A stretch of DNA of 39,034 nucleotides from an uncultured Muribaculaceae bacterium (lineage in GTDB: Bacteria; Bacteroidota; Bacteroidia; Bacteroidales; Muribaculaceae), in contig CAJUAT010000012.1 of NCBI GenBank assembly GCA_910584525.1, positions 18,289 through 57,322 on the forward strand, in the 5' to 3' direction. The translations under genes and the position numbers were made by a program. Shown piece by piece: positions 15,287 to 23,105 of this stretch. Below the pieces are notes generated by a model. The model was given only the letters and a program-made list of their open reading frames with translations, was not told the DNA's origin and made no database searches. The number at the start of each line of letters is the position of its first letter. Within the stretch, counting starts at the first letter, position 1.

Positions 15287-15596
15287 CTTATTTCATTTTG
15301 CCTTCTACGGAACCGGCAAGCCCCACGGCCTACCTCGATGTTCGGTTGTATGGTTGTCTTTTAGTATCCCGGCACTCAATATTGCCGTTTCATTTCGCGA
15401 ATTTATTAATTTTGAGCTATTTTTACAAGTCTTGTATACATCCGGACCCCTGTTTTACCACTCTTTTATATTTTATTTACATTCCACTGCTCGATTCTTG
15501 CAGTGTAATATCATAATTTTGCCAACGAAAACATAACAGCTCACGGTGAAGTCGCTCCCGACTCCCGGAGCTTAAAAATAAAATATAGGAAGCGTT
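15287..15596. other. Intergenic region between the HTH gene and a microprotein gene
   Basis: This AT-richer 310-bp gap holds no plausible long gene. Visible elements are two TAATTTTG motifs on the plus strand (15407-15414 and 15514-15521), a 6-bp inverted repeat CACTGC/GCAGTG (15485-15490 and 15500-15505), and a small GCTCC/GGAGC hairpin in 15552-15571. It must contain the promoter of the divergent HTH gene, but no clear minus-strand TAnnTTTG is seen. Confidence 0.6.
15514..15521 (+). promoter_or_regulatory. Candidate -7 element for the 38-codon gene
   Basis: TAATTTTG matches TAnnTTTG; no TTTG is found at the expected -33 distance. Transcription near 15528 would give a leader of about 70 nt that includes a short GC-rich hairpin. 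Confidence 0.45.
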
Positions 15597-15713
15597 ATGA
15601 ACATCACAGACCACACCACACTCAGAAGATGGGCCCACAGACGTCGCGGCCTGATTGCCATCTATTGCATCGGACTGATTGTGATCGCCCTGCAGCTCAG
15701 GTCGATTCTATGA
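15597..15713 (+). CDS. Putative 38-residue membrane microprotein
   Basis: An ATG at 15597 opens 38 codons to a TGA. The N-terminal half is polar and basic (HTTLRRWAHRRR). The second half is a single hydrophobic helix (GLIAIYCIGLIVIALQL) followed by a basic end. This follows the positive-inside layout of small single-pass membrane proteins. GGAAG lies eight bases before the ATG, a good ribosome binding site by the standards of this window, and TAATTTTG lies upstream. No family is recognised. It ends 13 bp before the convergent phosphopantetheinyl transferase gene. The reading is short, so a chance frame cannot be excluded. Confidence 0.55.
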   Translation: MNITDHTTLRRWAHRRRGLIAIYCIGLIVIALQLRSIL

Positions 15714-15726
15714 CTTGCACCACTAC

Positions 15727-16473
15727 TTACAAATCGCTATGTTTCTTGCTGAAACGGGCCGAGAGGCGATGAAAAGCCAGCGTGATGATGAAATCGTCGC
15801 TGCGGTAGGAGAAGAGTGATACCTTCAGTGTGATTTCGCCTCCGGCAGCCTGTTCCGCACCTTCCGCGTCGGGGACTATGATGGACGCCATGCCATAGTC
15901 GTCGTCGCGGAAGCCGGATCCGGTCCCGTCGTAACTGAACTCCTTAAGATCGTATACGGGCGTGGGAGGACCCAGCCGGGGCATCCTCTCTATTATTATA
16001 TTGTTGCGGAAATCGAGACCAGCCGTCATGGCCAGCTTGTAGCAGGCCTCCTTGACAGTCCATGCCAGGATATTCTGCTCCACGGAATCCTTGTCGATGG
16101 CGTCGAGTTCCGGGGCGTTGAGGAATCTATCGCGCAGCCGCAGCACCTGGGCGCGGTCGGCACGCTCGGCATCGATGCCGAGGGCGGCGCGGTCGCTGTA
16201 GACGCCGAGATTCACCTCGGGAGTGTCGGGAAGTGTGGCCACAGCCAGCAGTCCCGCGCAATGAGTCACCGATATGCGGCCACGCCCGTTATACAGGAAA
16301 GGGGCGCCGCAGGGATAGTGACCTATCTCCCTGTATTCCTCACGGCCATTCTCGCTGTATATCTGACGTGCGGCATCGAACCATGCCTTGCCGTGAAACT
16401 CATCGCCGCCGGTTACTTCCTCCACCTTTATCCCCGGCAATGTGGGGTGGCGCCAGTATATGAAATCCTCCAT
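15727..16473 (-). CDS. 4'-phosphopantetheinyl transferase superfamily protein
   Basis: The 248-residue protein is of the Sfp-like length. It would transfer phosphopantetheine from coenzyme A to a serine of a carrier protein. The core motifs are seen: SVTH at 69-71, GIDAE at 99-103 with the Mg-binding acids Asp101 and Glu103, and WTVKEACYK at 138-146 with Glu142 and Lys146. The start is the ATG two bases after the gldE stop; a longer frame reads back into gldE and is rejected. Which carrier protein it serves is unknown: acyl carrier protein is likely if no separate AcpS exists in the genome. It forms a two-gene unit with gldE. Confidence 0.9.
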   Translation of the reverse strand: MEDFIYWRHPTLPGIKVEEVTGGDEFHGKAWFDAARQIYSENGREEYREIGHYPCGAPFLYNGRGRISVTHCAGLLAVATLPDTPEVNLGVYSDRAALGIDAERADRAQVLRLRDRFLNAPELDAIDKDSVEQNILAWTVKEACYKLAMTAGLDFRNNIIIERMPRLGPPTPVYDLKEFSYDGTGSGFRDDDYGMASIIVPDAEGAEQAAGGEITLKVSLFSYRSDDFIITLAFHRLSARFSKKHSDL

Positions 16474-16475
16474 GT

Positions 16476-17840
16476 TCAGTTCTTCTCGGGTTCTTCCTTC
16501 TTTTTCTCCACCGTCACCTTTACCTCGGCGATTCTGTGCCGCTCTATTTTGAGGACATTGAAACGCAGGTTGGCGCATCTGATCACCTCGGCGGTTGTGG
16601 GGAAATCACCTTTAATACGCAGTAGGAGACCGGCGAGGGTCTCGGCATCGCCCACGTCGCCGAGCACCTCTTCCTCAATGCCGAGAGTCTCGCAGAAATC
16701 ATCCAGAGGTATCTTGGCGTCGAAGATATATGCGTCAGGTCCAATCTGACGGTACATTTTCTGCTGGTGTTCGTCGTATTCGTCGTCAATGTCGCCGACA
16801 ATCTGCTCTATGACATCCTCGAGGGTGACGATACCCTGCGTGCAGCCATATTCATCGACGACTATGGCGATATGGATTTTCCTTTTTCTGAAGTCTTCGA
16901 GGAGGTCGTCGATCATACGGCCTTCGGGCACGAAATAAGCCTGACGAACGAGCGACTGCCATGCGGGGCGGCGCTCCGAGTCGATATACGGGAGGAGATC
17001 TTTGCTGTAGAGGATGCCGGTGATGGTGTCGGGGGTGGTGTTGTAGACGGGGATGCGGGAGTATCCCGAGTAGAGTATTACGGCCATTACCTGGTCCCAG
17101 TCGTCATGCACTTCTATGGCGGTGACATCCACACGGCTGATCATTATGGCGCGTGCATCCTTCTCGCCGAAGGAGAGGATTCCTTCGAGCATCTCTTTCT
17201 CGTCGCCCTCCCTGACATCCGAAATCTCGAGTGCTTTCTCGAGTTCGTCGGCGGTGACGTTCTGCTGTTTCTTGGTGATGAGTTTGTTGACTATGGTTGT
17301 GGAGCTGACCATCATCCTGCTAATGGGGCTGAGGATACGGAACATCATGCCGAGACCCGACGACGACATTCTCACCCATTTGAGGGCCCTGCCACGCGCC
17401 ACGAGCTTAGGGAAAATCTCGCCGAAGAGGAGCAGGAGAAAGGTCATGAACACGGTCTGCACCAGGAAGTTCACCAGAGTGCTGTTGAAGGTCACGGCCT
17501 GTGTTATGGCGAAGGTGAGCACCACCACCATCGTGATGTTGACGAGGTTGTTGGCTATGAGGATTGTTGCGAGGAGCTGTTCGCTGCGGTTGAGCATACG
17601 GCGAGCCTTTACAAGAGCGGGGTCATCGCTGTCCTCCACCTCGTTGATTTCCTCGGGCGTCAGGCCGAAATAGGCTATCTCGCTGCCCGACACAAAGGCC
17701 GACAGCAACAGACATACAAACGCTATCAACAACAGGAAGCTCCATGCCGCCCACGCCATATCCGACGGAGCATGAAATGATATGGCGGAATCACATAAGA
17801 GGCCGACCACACTGTCGGCCGGCAAAGGATCTGGATCCAA
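16476..17840 (-). CDS. gldE: GldE-like CNNM/CBS-domain membrane protein (CorC/HlyC family)
   Basis: The 454-residue protein has an N-terminal CNNM (DUF21) domain with about four membrane segments (residues 30-190). Next come a CBS-domain pair (about 205-335, including FRKRKIHIAIVVDEYG and TLEDVIEQIVGDI) and a C-terminal CorC_HlyC domain (about 350-440). Best match is TIGR03520, the gliding-associated GldE of Bacteroidetes; in non-gliding members it is thought to have an ion-transport-linked or envelope role. The start is a TTG at 17840 giving MDPDP, preferred because GldE proteins begin in this way and a strong promoter sits 25 bp upstream. The alternative is ATG 17759. It is followed by the phosphopantetheinyl transferase gene. 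Confidence 0.9.
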   Translation of the reverse strand: MDPDPLPADSVVGLLCDSAISFHAPSDMAWAAWSFLLLIAFVCLLLSAFVSGSEIAYFGLTPEEINEVEDSDDPALVKARRMLNRSEQLLATILIANNLVNITMVVVLTFAITQAVTFNSTLVNFLVQTVFMTFLLLLFGEIFPKLVARGRALKWVRMSSSGLGMMFRILSPISRMMVSSTTIVNKLITKKQQNVTADELEKALEISDVREGDEKEMLEGILSFGEKDARAIMISRVDVTAIEVHDDWDQVMAVILYSGYSRIPVYNTTPDTITGILYSKDLLPYIDSERRPAWQSLVRQAYFVPEGRMIDDLLEDFRKRKIHIAIVVDEYGCTQGIVTLEDVIEQIVGDIDDEYDEHQQKMYRQIGPDAYIFDAKIPLDDFCETLGIEEEVLGDVGDAETLAGLLLRIKGDFPTTAEVIRCANLRFNVLKIERHRIAEVKVTVEKKKEEPEKN

Positions 17841-17865
17841 TTCGATAATTTATTGGTTTGAACCG

Positions 17866-17897
17866 CAAATTTAGCCTTTTTCCGGCAAACACGCAAA
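17866..17897 (-). promoter_or_regulatory. Promoter for gldE (TTTG-N20-TAAATTTG)
   Basis: On the minus strand TTTG (complement 17894-17897) and TAAATTTG (complement 17866-17873) are 20 nt apart, a full consensus match. It lies immediately after the AddA-like stop codon and shows that gldE and the transferase gene can be transcribed independently of the genes upstream. Confidence 0.85.
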
Positions 17898-17900
17898 TCA

Positions 17901-20900
17901 TCAGTCGGCAACGAGGACTATGCCGTTGTCGTCGGCGTTGTCAAAGACGTACCAGAGCCAGCCGCGTACTCTGGAATATCTGCCAGTATCCTTGAGCTTG
18001 CCTACATAATTGCGAACCTGCGCACGATGTTTCGACACGCTCCTGCGCCCGAACTTATAGTCGATGATGTCGGCTTCGGGAAGGGCATTCTTTTTGGATG
18101 CCGGCCATTCCATTATTCTGTCGGGACGCTTGAAGCTCTGTCGGCGGTTGAGGATGGGCCGTTCGGTCACCACCCTTTCGGCGCCACCGCCGAACCATCC
18201 GAGCACTCTCTTGTCGGAGGTGTCGAGCAAGGCTTGGCGCAACGGCTGCAGATACTCTTCCCTGCCGCTTATAAGGCCGCGCACCCGCGCACGCATGATC
18301 TCCCTGTCGATGTCGGCAGCTACAATGACCCGCTCCATAATGGCATGGCACACATTACCCATCGACCGGGGGTCGTCGTCCTCTTCCAGATCTTCCGCGT
18401 CGGCGTATTCGGGCATACTCTCCTCGCGGCACTTTATACAATCGGGTGTATGCGTGGCATGATAGTCGTCAAGCACCACGCCATCATCGGCGTCAGCTAC
18501 CTTTTCGCGTTTCGCCACATACTCGGGGCGGGAGCCATATTCCACGATACAGGTGCCCTCGCCATCATCCGTCGACGACACCTCGTCGCCGAGCGAATCG
18601 GCAAACTGCTGAAAAAGCCTTGCCCAACCGCGTGCCGGCGCATCGGCATCCTTGCCCGTCAACTCCGTCATGACATACAGCTCCCCCACGGCTCGCGTCA
18701 TGGCCACATAGCATACATTCAGCGTGTCCATGCCCTCCAGAAAATAATGCTCATTGAGCAGACCGGCGAGACATGTGCCAGCAAGAGAGTCGTTGATTCT
18801 TACAGGCATCATCGGGGGGAGCATGTCGTTGAGAGCCGGGTCGCCGAAATCTACGCGACTTCGCGGCACCCACCGCCAGTCACGGCCCCCCACCTGGTCG
18901 CCGAGCCGAACGGAATCATTGTCGATCTCCGGTATTATCACCACGGGGAACTCCAGACCCTTGGCCTTGTGGATGGTCATGATCCGGATGGCATCCACAT
19001 CTTCGGGCGAAGAGATGGCTCTCGACTTACGGGCTCTCTCCCACCATTTAAGGAAGGAGGGGAGATCGGAGGGATGGCTTTCGCAATATTCGAGCACGCA
19101 GTCCTGGAAGGCAGCAAGGAAAACTGCATCGCGACGGCGCAGCGACGGGGATATGAAAGAGGCTATCACCGCCTCCACAAGGGCCGGCAGCGCCGTGGTC
19201 TGCATTTCGCCGAGCATAGCGTCAATAATGCCGAGGTCGGGCTCCTCGTTGATGAACTCCTCCATGCACCTGGCCATGGGCCATTCGGGATGCATACGGC
19301 TGTACAGCAGGATGTTGCACCGCAGCTTGTGGATATTTCCTGGGCTTTTGCCGCTGCCGTCGCCGTTGACGTCGGGGATAGTGCCGTTGGCTATGCTGTC
19401 GAGCACCGTCTCTATCTGCATCACGGCCATGGAGCGACCTATGAGCAGCGACTGCTCGCTGACAAACTCCAGGACAGGCTTGCCGGCATCGCCGGCGTTG
19501 CGCAGATTATATGTCCGCATGGCCTCCACGATTTCCGTACCCATGGCGTTGTTGCGCGTGAGTATGGCTATGTCGCTGAGCCTGTAGCCCCGGCGAAGGG
19601 CATCCTCCACAAGCTCTATGGTGGTGGCTACCCTGTCGAGTTTTCCGGCATTCTTGTCGACACCGGAAACATATACCCTCACAAAGCCCTTATCATCCTT
19701 GCCGTCGGGCACATCCTGAATCACGTTGGCATACACCGACGCGAAAGGATTGGAGCCGCCGGGGCCGCTCCTCCCCACTTCCGAATATTCGCCGATGCTG
19801 TCGACAACGAATGTAAAGAAACGGTTGTTCCATTCCACAATTCGGCGGTCGCTGCGCCAGTTGGTGTTCTCCTGCGGTGTCACGCCCTTGACATTCACAT
19901 TGTCGGCGCCTATTACCCTTATTACCGTCTCGTTGATGAGCTTCGGCTCCGCATTGCGGAAGCGGTAGATGCTCTGCTTGGCGTCGCCGATGATGAGATT
20001 GTCGTTGTCGGTGGAGAGGCTCTGCTCAAGCAATGGCCGCAGGTTCTTCCATTGCAGCAGCGAGGTGTCCTGAAACTCGTCAATAAGGAAATGATGCAGG
20101 CTTGTGCCCATACGCTCGTAGACAAACGGGGTGTCGGTAGGGGCTATTATCTTGTTGAGTATCAGGGAAGTCTCGCCGAGTTCCACGGCATTGTTCTCGT
20201 CGAGATACTGCCGACGCTTCTCCGATACGGCTTTAAGGAGTCCCAGAAAGGGGAAGCATTTTCGCAACGCGACCCAGAGGCGGCATTCGGGGCTTTCGGC
20301 ATGTGCCAGCCATGCTTCGTACCGGGCATACATCTCAGCGTATACGTCAAGCCTCCGCTCCCATTTCTCCCTGTCGGCATCGGTGACAATCACCGCAGTC
20401 TTACCCTTGGAGAGCTTCTTGATCATCTCCTCCTTGTCGAGGAAGCCCAACGCCTGTTTAGGAGTCGGGAGCCGGTCCCACGACATGGCGAGCACCCTGC
20501 CGGCACCCATAAGGCATTTTCCGCTGTTGCTTTGGCCGCTTTTCCGCGAGGCTTCGTCATCGCAAAGGTCATCGAGGAGACGTGCCGACTTTTTCGCGGC
20601 ATCGAGCAACCTCGCCGAAGTCAGCGAAAAGCGGTCCTCGAGCGTCTCGTAAACCTTCATCAGGTCGTTGGCGGGATTGGCGAGATATTTCTCTATTTCG
20701 TCGCGGCCGTTGCGAAAATCCTCGTTGTCGATACGCTTGAAATCGCTCAGCAGCGAAGAATATGCCGAGGTGGTGTTCTTGCCCGACGACTCCGACATCT
20801 GAAAGATATTCCAGCGGTGGGTGTCGACGCTGTCAATGATTAGTCTGACCCATTTGCGGGCGGCCTCCACATCGGAATCCGTGCGGGAGCTGTCGATGTC

Positions 20901-21398
20901 GTCGAGGGTTGCGTTGATGCCCACACGCGACACATAATCGCCCTCAAGCTCTATCTGGTAGTTGTCGGCAAATCCCGACTCGAAAGCGAGCGTGCGCATC
21001 ACCGTCTGAAAGAAAGAGTCGATGGTGGAGACATTGAAGTCGGAATAATTGTCGAGGAGCACTTTCAGAGCTGCGGAGCAAGCCTCCGACACTTTTGCGG
21101 CCGGGCAGCGGAAGAGGCCGGTGAAATAGTCGAGATAGTCGGGTGTTCGGGTGGCATCCGGGGTATGCCGCGCCAGGGCGTCGAGTTTGTCGACGATACG
21201 CATCTGCATCTCGTTGGTGGCCTTGTTGGTAAAAGTCACGGCGAGAATAGCGCCGAGCGCGCCGCGCATATCCTTAGGGTCGCGCAGCCGCCATGTGGCC
21301 GTACCTCCGGCACGGTAGCCTATCATATACTGTATGAACTGCCGGGCAAGCGTATACGTCTTACCCGACCCGGCCGAAGCCCGCTGCAAATCAAGCAT
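17901..21398 (-). CDS. AddA-like UvrD/Rep helicase-nuclease
   Basis: At 1165 residues this is a full-length double-strand-break repair helicase-nuclease subunit. Walker A is SAGSGKTY (8-15), FTNKATNEM is motif Ia, FLIDEFQDTS is motif II, GDAKQSIYRFR is motif III, TIHKAKGLEFPVVI is motif V and YVAMTRA is motif VI. Near the C-terminus RPDRIME, ADIIDYKFG and HRAQVRNY match the RecB-type PD-(D/E)XK nuclease, so nuclease activity looks intact. In Bacteroidetes the AddB partner is often adjacent; no addB-like gene is seen here. It follows a SUI1 gene by 13 bp and precedes gldE by 60 bp. Confidence 0.93.
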   Translation of the reverse strand: MLDLQRASAGSGKTYTLARQFIQYMIGYRAGGTATWRLRDPKDMRGALGAILAVTFTNKATNEMQMRIVDKLDALARHTPDATRTPDYLDYFTGLFRCPAAKVSEACSAALKVLLDNYSDFNVSTIDSFFQTVMRTLAFESGFADNYQIELEGDYVSRVGINATLDDIDSSRTDSDVEAARKWVRLIIDSVDTHRWNIFQMSESSGKNTTSAYSSLLSDFKRIDNEDFRNGRDEIEKYLANPANDLMKVYETLEDRFSLTSARLLDAAKKSARLLDDLCDDEASRKSGQSNSGKCLMGAGRVLAMSWDRLPTPKQALGFLDKEEMIKKLSKGKTAVIVTDADREKWERRLDVYAEMYARYEAWLAHAESPECRLWVALRKCFPFLGLLKAVSEKRRQYLDENNAVELGETSLILNKIIAPTDTPFVYERMGTSLHHFLIDEFQDTSLLQWKNLRPLLEQSLSTDNDNLIIGDAKQSIYRFRNAEPKLINETVIRVIGADNVNVKGVTPQENTNWRSDRRIVEWNNRFFTFVVDSIGEYSEVGRSGPGGSNPFASVYANVIQDVPDGKDDKGFVRVYVSGVDKNAGKLDRVATTIELVEDALRRGYRLSDIAILTRNNAMGTEIVEAMRTYNLRNAGDAGKPVLEFVSEQSLLIGRSMAVMQIETVLDSIANGTIPDVNGDGSGKSPGNIHKLRCNILLYSRMHPEWPMARCMEEFINEEPDLGIIDAMLGEMQTTALPALVEAVIASFISPSLRRRDAVFLAAFQDCVLEYCESHPSDLPSFLKWWERARKSRAISSPEDVDAIRIMTIHKAKGLEFPVVIIPEIDNDSVRLGDQVGGRDWRWVPRSRVDFGDPALNDMLPPMMPVRINDSLAGTCLAGLLNEHYFLEGMDTLNVCYVAMTRAVGELYVMTELTGKDADAPARGWARLFQQFADSLGDEVSSTDDGEGTCIVEYGSRPEYVAKREKVADADDGVVLDDYHATHTPDCIKCREESMPEYADAEDLEEDDDPRSMGNVCHAIMERVIVAADIDREIMRARVRGLISGREEYLQPLRQALLDTSDKRVLGWFGGGAERVVTERPILNRRQSFKRPDRIMEWPASKKNALPEADIIDYKFGRRSVSKHRAQVRNYVGKLKDTGRYSRVRGWLWYVFDNADDNGIVLVAD

Positions 21399-21411
21399 AA
21401 ATCTGTTATTA

Positions 21412-21753
21412 TCAGCCCTTTACCTTATATCCGATGGTTCGGAGCAGCCCCTTGACCTTCTCCACCATATCGCCCTGGATGAGTATTTCGCCGCCACGTG
21501 CGGAGCCTCCTACTCCTAATCTATGCTTTAGCGTTGCGGCCAGCTCCCGGAGGTCTTCGTCGCTACCTTCGAAGCCTTCGATGATGGTGGCAGTCTTGCC
21601 GGCACGCCCTTTGCGCTCCTTAAGCACATGGAGCGCAAAACCTTTCCCGGCCTTTTGCGGCTCCGAGGTTGTCTCCTCGGCTACGTCTCCCGCATCTCCT
21701 TCAGGGAGATCGCCGGCTGCGAGGAGACTTCCCAGCGTATCTTTCCAGTCCAT
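21412..21753 (-). CDS. SUI1/YciH family translation factor
   Basis: A 113-residue protein with the bacterial SUI1 (eIF1-like) domain in the second half: KGRAGKTATIIEGF, LAATLKHRLGVGGSARGGEILIQGD and a C-terminal KVKGLLRTIGYKVKG helix. The N-terminal 40 residues are acidic and probably disordered. YciH proteins in bacteria are thought to modulate initiation fidelity. The ATG at 21753 shares one base with the stop of the upstream gene (TGATG), so translation is coupled; the frame is also open from a GTG one codon earlier. It lies 13 bp before the AddA-like gene. Confidence 0.93.
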   Translation of the reverse strand: MDWKDTLGSLLAAGDLPEGDAGDVAEETTSEPQKAGKGFALHVLKERKGRAGKTATIIEGFEGSDEDLRELAATLKHRLGVGGSARGGEILIQGDMVEKVKGLLRTIGYKVKG

Positions 21754-22832
21754 CACTGCGCGGATATTTTCTTTTCGAAGTCGGCGAGAGTATCGGCACG
21801 GTCCACGAGATCGCCGGCGGCATTGTAGATAAAGAATGCGGGCAATGCGCCGACATTATAGTCGACGAGCGCCGTAGAGGTTGTACCGTTCACGTCGAGC
21901 ACAGTGGTCCAGGGGAGGTTTCTGGCGGCGTCACGCCAGGCATAGGTGTCGGCGTCGAGGCTCACATGATAGAAAAGCGCCTTGCCGCCGAGACGCGTAT
22001 GGATGGCGGCCAGCTCCCGGTTGAAGGCAGGCGACTCCTTGGCGTTCATCATGCCGAAGATCACGGCCACAGACTTACCTTTGCCAACGATGTCGGAAAG
22101 CTTCACATTCTTGCCGTTTTCATCGGGGAGATTGATGTCGATCACCTTAAGCTCCGAGGCCTGCAGCACACGGCGCTTCCCCTGGGCTGTGTTATGCTTG
22201 CGCATGGCACGCAGCGACGCCTCCTTGACCATCTTGCCGTGAGGGTCGCCGGGATTGAACTGTTCATACTGGGTGGCCACGGCGGCGTAATACTTGGCGT
22301 CGACTGGATTCTCCGGATCGAACAGCGGCTTGTCGCCGATGAACTTGGTAAGCACATAGTAAGACACTATCGATCCCTGGCTGTTCTGGATGTACCTGGT
22401 GTATACCTCTTTCTTGAACTTGTCGAGAGCCGCCGAGTCGGCCATGTTGAGATTTTGGGCGACCATGTCGAAGTCGGCAATTTTCATGGCGTTCGGAGAG
22501 CCTGAGAGTGTGAATTTGCGGCCATAGTCGGCGGCGGCAGTCTCAAGGACAAGAGTCTCTACCGAATCAACAGGAAGATAGATGTAGTTGCCGTCGAGCG
22601 ACAGCCGGTATATTTCCGGACTTGCCGGAGATATGCAGGCTATGGAGAAGGATCCGTCGTCGGCGATCCTCACGGAATCCACATCAATCCATCTGCCGAC
22701 AAAATCGGCCTTCGAGAGCACGAGCGACTTGCCGGCACCGCCAGCCACGTTGCCCTCAACCTTGAACTTGGCTTCCCTGCCGCACCCCACAAGAATGGCA
22801 CTCGCAAGTGCCGCAATCAATATTTTTTTCAT
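21753..22832 (-). CDS. DUF4369/thioredoxin-fold lipoprotein lacking the CxxC motif
   Basis: The 359-residue lipoprotein (lipobox LVGC, Cys17) has an N-terminal DUF4369-like beta domain (about 22-115), a helical middle and a C-terminal thioredoxin-like domain (about 225-359). The AhpC/TSA-like fold is supported by INLPDENGKNVKLSDIVGKGKSVAVIF and by the cis-proline segment VGALPAFFIYN (Pro331). Where redox-active members carry WCxxC the sequence reads GMMNAKESP (260-268), with no cysteine. It is therefore unlikely to act as a disulfide reductase. It may instead be a binding or scaffolding relative of the TlpA-type proteins common in Bacteroidetes. It heads the operon that includes SUI1 and AddA. 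Confidence 0.88.
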   Translation of the reverse strand: MKKILIAALASAILVGCGREAKFKVEGNVAGGAGKSLVLSKADFVGRWIDVDSVRIADDGSFSIACISPASPEIYRLSLDGNYIYLPVDSVETLVLETAAADYGRKFTLSGSPNAMKIADFDMVAQNLNMADSAALDKFKKEVYTRYIQNSQGSIVSYYVLTKFIGDKPLFDPENPVDAKYYAAVATQYEQFNPGDPHGKMVKEASLRAMRKHNTAQGKRRVLQASELKVIDINLPDENGKNVKLSDIVGKGKSVAVIFGMMNAKESPAFNRELAAIHTRLGGKALFYHVSLDADTYAWRDAARNLPWTTVLDVNGTTSTALVDYNVGALPAFFIYNAAGDLVDRADTLADFEKKISAQ

Positions 22833-22930
22833 ATGTACCTGATGTTCTGAATTTGCAATTGAGTTGTTTCAACTAATTTTTATGGTAAGATTTATCAATA
22901 TTCTGGGCATCCGGAAGCCCGTTGATTCCA

Positions 22931-22962
22931 CAAAATTAGGCAATACTCGGCGATTAGACAAT
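22931..22962 (-). promoter_or_regulatory. Promoter for the lipoprotein-SUI1-addA operon
   Basis: TAATTTTG (complement 22931-22938) is preceded after 20 nt by ATTG (complement 22959-22962), a near match to TTTG. Transcription would start near 22924, giving a leader of about 92 nt. Confidence 0.75.
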
Positions 22963-23001
22963 ATTTCCGTAAGAAAGGAGCATAAATTGGGGATTTTTTT
23001 T

Positions 23002-23009
23002 TAAATTTG
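23002..23009 (+). promoter_or_regulatory. Candidate -7 element for pnp
   Basis: TAAATTTG matches TAnnTTTG directly after a T9 run. The -33 half is not recognisable. The predicted leader of about 90 nt is long enough to hold an autoregulatory structure, as known for pnp in enterobacteria, but I do not see a strong hairpin in it. Confidence 0.65.
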
Positions 23010-23105
23010 CAAAGAATTATCGGCGGGGGTATTAAAACGCCCGGCGACACGTTGCGGAATGACCGCACAAGATGAACTCAAAGAAAAGCGAAACAATAAA
23101 GATTT

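Noticed and set aside
16474..16578. Longer N-terminus for the phosphopantetheinyl transferase
   Set aside because: The extra 35 codons overlap gldE in another frame and have no conserved features; the ATG two bases after the gldE stop fits the family.
18027..20843. A 938-codon plus-strand open frame opposite the AddA-like gene
   Set aside because: It lies wholly antisense to a gene with all helicase and nuclease motifs, and its translation is His/Val-rich low-information sequence without any domain; long antisense frames are common in GC-rich coding DNA.
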